Below are positions 17,393 to 25,004 of a DNA stretch of 25,004 nucleotides, piece by piece. The stretch's first letter is position 1; every line of letters begins with the position of its first letter. A program made the position numbers and the translations under genes. Origin of the DNA: Armadillidium nasatum (taxonomy: Eukaryota; Arthropoda; Malacostraca; Isopoda; Armadillidiidae); NCBI GenBank assembly GCA_009176605.1, contig SEYY01018384.1:1-25004 (forward strand), written 5' to 3'. The notes below the pieces were generated by a model. The model was not told the DNA's origin, did no database searches, and worked only from the letters and a program-made list of their open reading frames with translations.

Positions 17393-17840
17393 GGCTATTA
17401 ATGCATGATCCACCAGATTTAGAGGTTAACATAACCCAATATAGAGACATTTGATAAGTTTACAAATGAAAATAAAACTGTACCAGACATTACGGGTTGA
17501 GTATATGTAAAAGTAAGCACATTTGTTAAGTTTGTGGTTGGAGAGTTTGACAGAGAAAGGGTGAGACTTGTTGGAAGATATTCCTTCACACTCTCCTCAA
17601 AAAAGGCTTGAAATTAGAGTCCAGAAGAAGGATGTCTATTGTAATTGTGATAGTAAAAGAGAATGAAGAAACAGTTTAGTCATTTGAAAAAGGATGGAGG
17701 GAGTCATTGAACAAAGTAAACAATTTATGAAAATAAGTTCCAAGATATTTCTTTTATTCATGTCTAAAGAAGCAAAAATATTACATAAAAAAAGTTTAGG
17801 GGATTTTTTGTTTTTAAAGTTTATATATGTATATTTATAG

Positions 17841-17930
17841 GGTGAGAAAAGAGAAGAAGAAGAAGAAGCAGAGAAGAGAATCACTGGATTGGGTTTGGAC
17901 GGTGTTATTTTGGAAGTAGAAGGAGATTAG
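17841..17930 (+). CDS. Putative short terminal exon, Glu-rich
   Basis: After TATATTTATAG, an open frame of 29 codons reads GEKREEEEEAEKRITGLGLD then GVILEVEGD, with a stop at 17928-17930. It joins in phase 0 to the exon ending at 17198, giving a possible 55-residue acidic product. The acceptor is mediocre and the Glu run derives from a GAA repeat, so it may be fortuitous. No known family. Confidence 0.22.
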   Translation, partial: GEKREEEEEAEKRITGLGLDGVILEVEGD

Positions 17931-19189
<1,259 letters not shown>

Positions 19190-19637
19190 CTTGACCTTAA
19201 CTGTACCTCAGACGGAACCTCTAATTTTGGTTCTGACTACACCTCAACTTTTGACTTTGGACTCCATGACTCAGACTAGACTCTTCACCTTAACTCCACT
19301 TCAAGTTGAACCTCTAATTTTGGTTCTGACTACACCTCAACTTTTGACTTTGGACTCCATGACTCAGACTAGACTCTTCACCTTAACTCCACTTCAAGTT
19401 GAACCTCTAATTTTGGTTCTGACTACACCTCAACTTTTGACTTTGGACTCCATGACTCAGACTAGACTCTTCACCTTAACTCCACTTCAAGTTGAACCTC
19501 TAATTTTGGTTCTGACTACACCTCAACTTTTGACTTTGGACTCCATGACTCAGACTAGACTCTTCACCTTAACTCCACTTCAAGTCGAACTTCCGACTCT
19601 GGGTTTGACACCACCTCATTTTCAACTTTTGACTTAA
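19190..19637. repeat. 93-bp minisatellite, about 4.8 copies
   Basis: The core GAACCTCTAATTTTGGTTCT starts at 19215, 19308, 19401 and 19494, with a divergent copy at 19587; spacing is exactly 93 bp. The three central copies look identical and the two edge copies are diverged, which points to recent expansion. Because 93 is divisible by 3, an open frame of 148 codons survives (unit PLILVLTTPQLLTLDS and so on). Its Leu/Thr-only composition and lack of any known domain argue against a protein. Confidence 0.95.
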
Positions 19638-20242
19638 AGGGCTGGCTTTTGTTGCTCATATTTATTAATTTAAAATTTTTTTTGGCGTTTAAAGTGTAAA
19701 CCTTTTCAGTTAAAGATGGAAAAATAATGATATTTTTCAATAGTATCTCAAAAAAAATGGTATAAAACTTTTTTATTTTTTACAAAAATCTTGAAGACAG
19801 TTGATTAAACAACAAAATTTAAATAGAACTAGATAACAATTTTTGACCAAAAAAAAAATTTTTTTTTGATTTTCAAAGTAAACTCTATATATTGATCTAA
19901 ACATAAACAATGAAACTTTACCTTTAATACTTTATTCACAAGAAACTTGTTAGCATATCTACTGTTTGGATTTGACACATATCACATAACTATATTTTAA
20001 CTTATATTTAAGATAAGTTTTGAAATCTCTTAATGCACAAGAAAAAAGCAGTCAGTCTCAAGTAAATGTAAAATTGAAATATCGATAGTTTCCAATCTTC
20101 AGTTTTAATTCCACTACTTGCTTTCTTTCAATTAAACTTTTGATGTTATATATCCCTGATTGTGGATAATTATCTGATGACATCCCTACGGAGTTATATA
20201 CTTTGCTTTTATAGGAATCCCTTATTTTTTTATTTTCTCTAG
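19638..20242. other. AT-rich stretch, possible intron of the KCTD3-like gene
   Basis: No coding content. The last 20 bases form a strong pyrimidine tract ending TATTTTCTCTAG at 20242. Confidence 0.4.
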
Positions 20243-20443
20243 CCATTCCTATTGAGGACCCAACTCCTGTATCATCATCATCATCATCGTCTTCGTCGTC
20301 ATCATCCTCTGAAACGCCAAAGGATAAAGGACGCTCCTCAAGTTCTCCATGTTTAAATCCACATCCAGCTAATCCAGTTAGTGGTAATGGTAGGCAAGGG
20401 CATTCCAGAAATCCGTCTTTGGAGTTAAGATATAACAATCAAG
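20243..20443 (+). CDS. Exon of a KCTD3/SHKBP1-like gene: Ser-rich linker
   Basis: A strong acceptor (TTTTTTATTTTCTCTAG) and donor (CAAG then GTGTGT) bound 201 bp with no stop. Reading phase is 1 at both ends. The frame begins IPIEDPTPV, continues with a run of 13 Ser, then SETPKDKGRSSSSPCLN, and ends GHSRNPSLELRYNNQ. I see no folded domain. IPIEDPTP fits the place in KCTD3-type proteins just after the BTB-side GYLPPPGIP segment, in the disordered linker before the WD40-like repeats. The assignment rests mainly on order and strand with the exons at 21742 and 23287. The poly-Asp frame on the minus strand here is the antisense of the Ser run. Confidence 0.5.
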
Positions 20444-21741
20444 GTGTGTTAAAGATAAGAATTATAAGAATTTTTAAAAGTTTATTTTTTTTTTTTCCTT
20501 TAATTTCGCTTCTTTATTGCTCACTCTTTGAAAATATATTTTTTATTTATTTTCAGGGTTAAAAAGAGGTATTTCTACTCTAAATTAATATTTTTTAATT
20601 AAAATATTATTTGTTTATGATTGGATAGTGAACAACATTTTAATGATTTAAATTTATTTACTTATTTTTGAAGCTTTTTGGATCACAACATTTCATTCAT
20701 TGAAAAAAAAGACCTTATAAATAAGCCCACTTTTGATAAGAAGCAAAATTTGAGTCATTATTTGCTTCATATATACTGAGATAATAAAATTATATTCCTT
20801 TCTTTCATCGACATTTTTATTATTATTATTCAACCATTTTTGTAATGAATCCTCGAGATTAAGTATAAATTAAATGCATTATCTAGAGGACTTGGAAGGC
20901 TTTGTGTCATCCACAATAGTCCCTTTACATGAGCGTATGTAAATCTTGTATTGGTGTGTGAGAGAAGTATGTATTGTCATAATCAACGTTAATATTATTT
21001 TTGAAGCCCTATTAATATTTAGTGAGAGTCAGTAGTTTACAATATGTTTCTAATTTACTTTGCTTATTTACATAATTGTTCTTTAAAAAAAAAAGAAAAA
21101 AAATACATTATGCCGAAAATAAAATACATATGGTAAATTGAAGTACAATGAATATTAATTTATCTTTAATGTAGAAAGATTGTAAATTAGTTATTCTCAC
21201 CAGCTTGAATGTGTTAATTTAAATTGCGTGTATGTGATTAAACAATTGACACCACCTTATGGCGATCATTCTTTTTCTTTCAATGTATTATTATCCCTTT
21301 TAATATTTTCTTCACTTTAATCATTTTATTTTATTAATATCTTCATTTGCGTATATTTTCAATAATCAAACTTATACCAGAGGTGTATATTTAATTGTTT
21401 AGGGAATATTACCTTCCTATAAATAAATATTACAACAGAAAAAAGTTATTATAGGAATTGTAAAATTGTAATAGTATTTGGAGTTGTACTGGAAGTATTA
21501 TTTTTTGAGTGATATTTCCATTTGTTTTTATGGTTGTTAATGAATAACCTTACAAAAATGGAGTTATTGTAAAAAATATTGATAACTGGAGAAAATGATA
21601 GATAAACTCTGAGACAGTGAAGTTATCCCATTATGACGATGGAAGGTGAATGCACGAAGTAGTATACATTTTAAGGGCAATATATTTATTTGAAACGTAT
21701 ATACATGGTTTTAATATTTGTATTTCTACACATTTATATAG
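20444..21741. other. AT-rich stretch, probable intron
   Basis: No coding content except a short alternative after TTATTTATTTTCAG (about 20557). In the matching phase that would read LKRGISTLN then stop. Otherwise AT-rich DNA. Confidence 0.4.
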
Positions 21742-21908
21742 GTCATTTTAGTGGAAGTCATCCTGTTTATTCAAATTACTCATCGAGGTCATGTAATGAC
21801 ATTCGACGTTGACAATCCATCGTTGGATTTAAGACACTCTCGCAATTCGTCAGCAGATCTCAATAAATATTTTAAGTTTGAAATTAATATTTTGAATAGC
21901 CTTGGAAG
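21742..21908 (+). CDS. Exon of a KCTD3/SHKBP1-like gene: linker, with an apparent one-base insertion
   Basis: Acceptor ATTTATATAG precedes it and donor AAG then GTGAGG follows. Joined in phase 1 to the exon at 20243-20443, it reads HFSGSHPVYSNYSSRSCNDI then RR, and meets TGA at about 21815-21817. Skipping one T there gives DNPSLDLRHSRNSSADLNKY. That echoes NPSLELRYNNQ of the previous exon and resembles the SRNSS-type linker of arthropod KCTD3-like proteins. Read from its first base instead, the exon is open throughout, but its N-terminal half is then unlike a linker. Either a frameshift mutation or a sequencing insertion explains the switch. Confidence 0.45.
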
Positions 21909-22122
21909 GTGAGGTAAAAAATTTAAATAATTGAAAATACATTGCCAAAGACATTTTGTTATAAATTCGTTATAATTCAAATTTTAAATGCTTATTATTT
22001 ATTTTAATGAATCTGAAATCCTGTAATATTCGTAATTTTTTGTGGATACATTTCATGGAAATATATATTTCAATCACTTTGATACAATGTTAATAGGGAC
22101 CGACCGGGGCTGGAATTTTGCT

Positions 22123-22144
22123 GGGGCCGGGGCCGGGGCCGGGG
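22123..22144 (+). repeat. (GGGGCC)3GGGG tract
   Basis: Four G4 runs separated by CC, in otherwise AT-rich DNA. It meets the textbook G-quadruplex pattern. It lies in the subterminal part of the hAT-like end and may be a variable element-specific repeat. Confidence 0.95.
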
Positions 22145-22523
22145 TTGCCTAAAATTTGTAAAGAAGTCAAAAGCACTGAAATTTTAGGTAAATGAGACTA
22201 GATATAAATTTAATTGAGGTTTATTTAATTGTATGGAAGGAGTAGAATAGTCAACATTCACTTAAATTAATGATTATATGCATTTTTTCCGAAAAATTTC
22301 ATAAAATTACAGATTTTGTATAAGTTTAAAAAAAGTACAAAAATTTAAAAAACAAATATTTTTTCTGATTCATAATAGTGATTCAGTATTTTTACATAGG
22401 TAAGACCCTAAGGTAAAGTTTGAAAAAATGTAAGATTATTGTTATTTTATTACTATGTATCAAACTTGTATCATTTAGCTACATTATTTCAAAGTTATTA
22501 TTTTGTTTATACTTTCAGTAAAT

Positions 22524-22805
22524 ATGGCTAAAAGATCAGCTTCAACAGTTTGGAAGTACTTTACAATGTTTAAGGATAGGCTCGAAATAGCTAAATGTAA
22601 CATCTGCAATCAGAAAATTACGAAGAGGACCTCCGGGTGCCACAAGTTAAAAATTTTCAACCAAATCTTTATGGGGCATCTAAAATCAAAACACAAAGAT
22701 GAACATTCACTAGCAGAAAAAGGAGACGTCAAAAGAAACAAAAGAAAAAGAAAAAAATCTAAACTTTCTTATATTTTGTTTAAAAATTTTTGTTTTATTA
22801 TTTGA
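22524..22805 (+). CDS. BED-type zinc-finger protein, N-terminal exon (transposase-related)
   Basis: ATG at 22524, six bases inside an exon whose acceptor is TTTATACTTTCAG (22506-22518). The 93-residue frame carries a BED finger: STVWKYFTMFKDRLEIAKCN with the conserved W10 and F13, Cys25 and Cys28 in CNIC, and His52 and His57 in HLKSKH. BED fingers bind DNA and usually sit at the N-terminus of hAT transposases or ZBED genes derived from them. About seven extra residues between the Cys and His pairs (around CHKLKIFNQIF) are unusual. After a Lys/Arg-rich tail the frame runs into foldback-repeat sequence and stops at 22803-22805, so the normal downstream part is lost or lies beyond an unrecognised donor. 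Confidence 0.7.
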   Translation: MAKRSASTVWKYFTMFKDRLEIAKCNICNQKITKRTSGCHKLKIFNQIFMGHLKSKHKDEHSLAEKGDVKRNKRKRKKSKLSYILFKNFCFII

Positions 22806-23110
22806 CTGAGCTGAAATTTTCAGGGTATGCATTTTTTCCCAAAGTTCTGAGTTGTTTCTAGCATTTTTCTGAGTCTATAACGGTTTGAAAGTCATTTGGA
22901 CTCAAACTTGAAAAAAATGAATAACTGGGTCAAACCACTGGTCCTCATGAGCTGAAAATTTAACTGAATAATCTTAGCCCCAATTTCTTGCATTGGTGGG
23001 AACAGATTTTTGATATCACGTCTAGAAAAAAAAGTTATAAGTACTTGAAAAAGAATTGCAAAAATCGTACCCTTCTGGTGAAAAAAATTATTAAAAAAAA
23101 AAAAAACGTT
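22805..23110 (+). mobile_element. Foldback element, copy 3 (one arm only)
   Basis: Same orientation as the left arm of copy 1. It shares CTGAGCTGAAATTTTCAGGG against CCTGAGATTTTCAATTATGC, AACCACTGGTCCTCATGA against AACCAGTGGTCCGAATGA, TCTTAGCCCCAATTT against TCTCAGCCCCAATTT, and TACCCTTCTGG against TACCCTTTCGG. The opposite arm is absent. It lies just after the BED exon and before the KCTD3-like exon. Confidence 0.7.
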
Positions 23111-23286
23111 GCCTACTAATTTTTTTTATTTGTGAATATTGTTTAGATTTTGAAAACAATGATGTTCATTCCACTTTCAATACTTATTTAGTACTTAATT
23201 CTGTCACATTTAATATTATATTTGCTTTTGTAATTATTTGAAAGTCACCATTTATAAAATTTCTTCATTATTTCGATATTTAAAAG

Positions 23287-23492
23287 GAATATTCAGTCTT
23301 GGATCGAGTACCTGTAGAATATCTTTTATTCATTGGCTCTCAGTTGGTAGCACTTTCATCGGAAGGAAAAATTGGGGTTTGGCATGCTATGATTCAGCAT
23401 TGGCAAATACAGAATGTGTTTCCTATTGCATCTTTAGATACAGCCGGATCATTTTGCTTCTTGGCTGCTCAGTGGATCCATATATTATATTG
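23287..23492 (+). pseudogene. KCTD3/SHKBP1-like exon, start of the WD40-like repeats, with three apparent frameshifts
   Basis: KCTD3 and SHKBP1 are BTB-domain proteins with a WD40-like region, linked to Cul3 and to channel or receptor regulation. The exon reads GIFSLG, then after an extra base VPVEYLLFIGSQLVALSSEG, KIGVWHAMIQHWQIQNVFPI and ASLDTAGSF. One missing base then leads to LLLGC, and a second missing base to SGSIYYI, ending one base into the next codon at donor GTAATT (23493). This matches the family segment SLGVPV...GNQLVA...GVWNAVTQHWQV...[20 protein letters not shown] closely, including the split Asp codon. Splice-like borders argue against a retrocopy. The exons for the HHNWIV-type region expected between 21908 and 23287 were not found, and transposon DNA fills that gap. 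It is a pseudogenised or duplicated locus, or a real gene with sequencing indels. Confidence 0.75.
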
Positions 23493-24310
<818 letters not shown>

Positions 24311-24559
24311 TTTTGTAGTCACATTACTAAACAAAACTATTGATAGGTGATTTAGGGTTGGTACCACCAAGACTTTGCATCCGACTTGCCCTAGTGCATG
24401 GTCTATTTTCTTCATTAATTTCTGTGACATTCGCGGTCTTCAATACATTTCCATTTTGTTGAACACCACCTCTCTTCTTTTAGACCTAACCTCTTTCAAC
24501 CCTCCCCTCCCAACTCATTTTTGTTTAAAACTATAATTTCTTCTAAAAAAGTCCATTTC

Positions 24560-25004
24560 TGCTTTCTCTCTCTCTCAGCTTTACACCAAGAAGACATTGG
24601 GTACTGATCGTATCCCTCCTCTGGTTCTCAAAATTTGTGCTTTTTTGCTTGCATCTTGCTTTGGAAAAATATATCGTCTCTGTCTTTTCACTTCAGCCTT
24701 CCCTTCTCATTGGAAGGTGCTCTCATGTGCCCCTAAAGCGAGGATCTCTCCAACCTTTCCGCTACCGTCCCTTCAATCTCCTTTCTCTCTTAAAGTTTCT
24801 TATTAAGAGTTAGAAAGATTTCAAATCTTCTAATCTTTGATCGCCAGTATTACTTTTATGAAAAAGGTTCTACTGGTGATTTACTTTCCCTTCTCTCTTG
24901 ACTCTTGGTCCTCCTCTCTTCGGCATTTCAGTAAATCTTTTGGTGCCCCGCTAGACATATCGAAAGACTTCCGATAGAGCGTTGCACAAATCTTTGATTT
25001 TTAA
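24560..25004 (+). pseudogene. Jockey/CR1-like LINE RT, N-terminal palm fragment, decayed, continues past the window
   Basis: Plus-strand RT remains over several frames. KKTLGTDRIPPLVLKICAFL (24589 on; family KKASGPDGIPPLVLK) continues FGKIYRLCLFTSAFPSHWK. YRPFNLLSLLKF follows near 24765. After a stop comes RQYYFYEKGSTGDLLSLLS (near 24842-24898; family RQYGFRKGRSTGDLLS), then LDISKDF (near 24951-24971, including the first catalytic Asp), then DRALHKSLI. Order and spacing match jockey/CR1-type reverse transcriptase, the same family as the copies at 90-1039 and 6725-7293, but covering the preceding part of the protein. Several stops and frameshifts show it is dead. Confidence 0.75.

Larger units (their letters stand above)
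22095..22805 (+). mobile_element. hAT-like transposon 5' end with BED zinc-finger exon (partial)
   Basis: It starts TAGGGACCGACCGGGGC, like the TAGGGATGGAGCGATACC end at 24149. A GC-rich subterminal repeat follows (22121-22148), then about 370 bp of AT-rich DNA, and then a splice acceptor and a BED zinc-finger ORF. BED domains commonly begin hAT transposases, so this order fits the 5' part of a hAT element. No catalytic domain or right end is visible; a foldback copy takes over at 22805. The exact left end and target duplication are not resolved. Confidence 0.45.

Noticed and set aside
20058-20438. 126-codon minus-strand frame with a poly-Asp stretch
   Set aside because: The Asp run is the antisense of a poly-Ser run in a plus-strand segment with strong splice sites at both borders; the rest of the minus frame resembles nothing.

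Overview
The window is nuclear DNA of an invertebrate, most likely an arthropod and probably a decapod or other malacostracan crustacean. It is AT-rich and has intron-like gene fragments. Eleven long (TA)n arrays occupy about 2.3 kb, roughly 9% of the window. The remains of jockey/CR1-like LINEs carry a C-terminal signature that I associate with decapod genomes. The species call is an inference from repeat content and protein resemblance, not from a search.

Layout, left to right. 90-1039: a decayed plus-strand LINE reverse transcriptase running into a (TA)n array. 1621-2184: an internally deleted mariner-like transposon with long inverted termini and a broken transposase tail. 2750-4167: a broken copy of the C-terminal part of the spliceosome protein Prp8. 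4844-5829: a large foldback (inverted-repeat) element; related partial copies lie at 13805-14425 and 22805-23110. 6602-8638, minus strand: a chimera in which the 3' end of a jockey/CR1-like LINE is fused to a second LINE with a long open reverse-transcriptase frame. 8639-9580: a near-symmetric palindrome, (TC)n(TA)n - spacer - (TA)n(GA)n. 9725-10590: a roughly 46-bp minisatellite split by a (TA)n array. 10591-17086: mostly AT-rich noncoding DNA with inverted and direct duplications. 17087-17930: two possible short exons. 19190-19637: a 93-bp minisatellite. 20243-23492: three exon-like segments on the plus strand; the last is clearly from a KCTD3/SHKBP1-type gene and the first two fit its linker. 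A hAT-like end with a BED zinc-finger exon (22095-22805) lies among them. 24151-25004: a second hAT-like end and another jockey/CR1-like reverse-transcriptase fragment.

No intact host gene is complete here, and I see no operon-like or defence system. The coherent story is genome turnover: transposons, retrocopies and microsatellites nested in, and eroding, pieces of host genes. Several reading frames carry single-base indels. These may be true decay or uncorrected long-read errors, and the sequence alone does not decide between the two.
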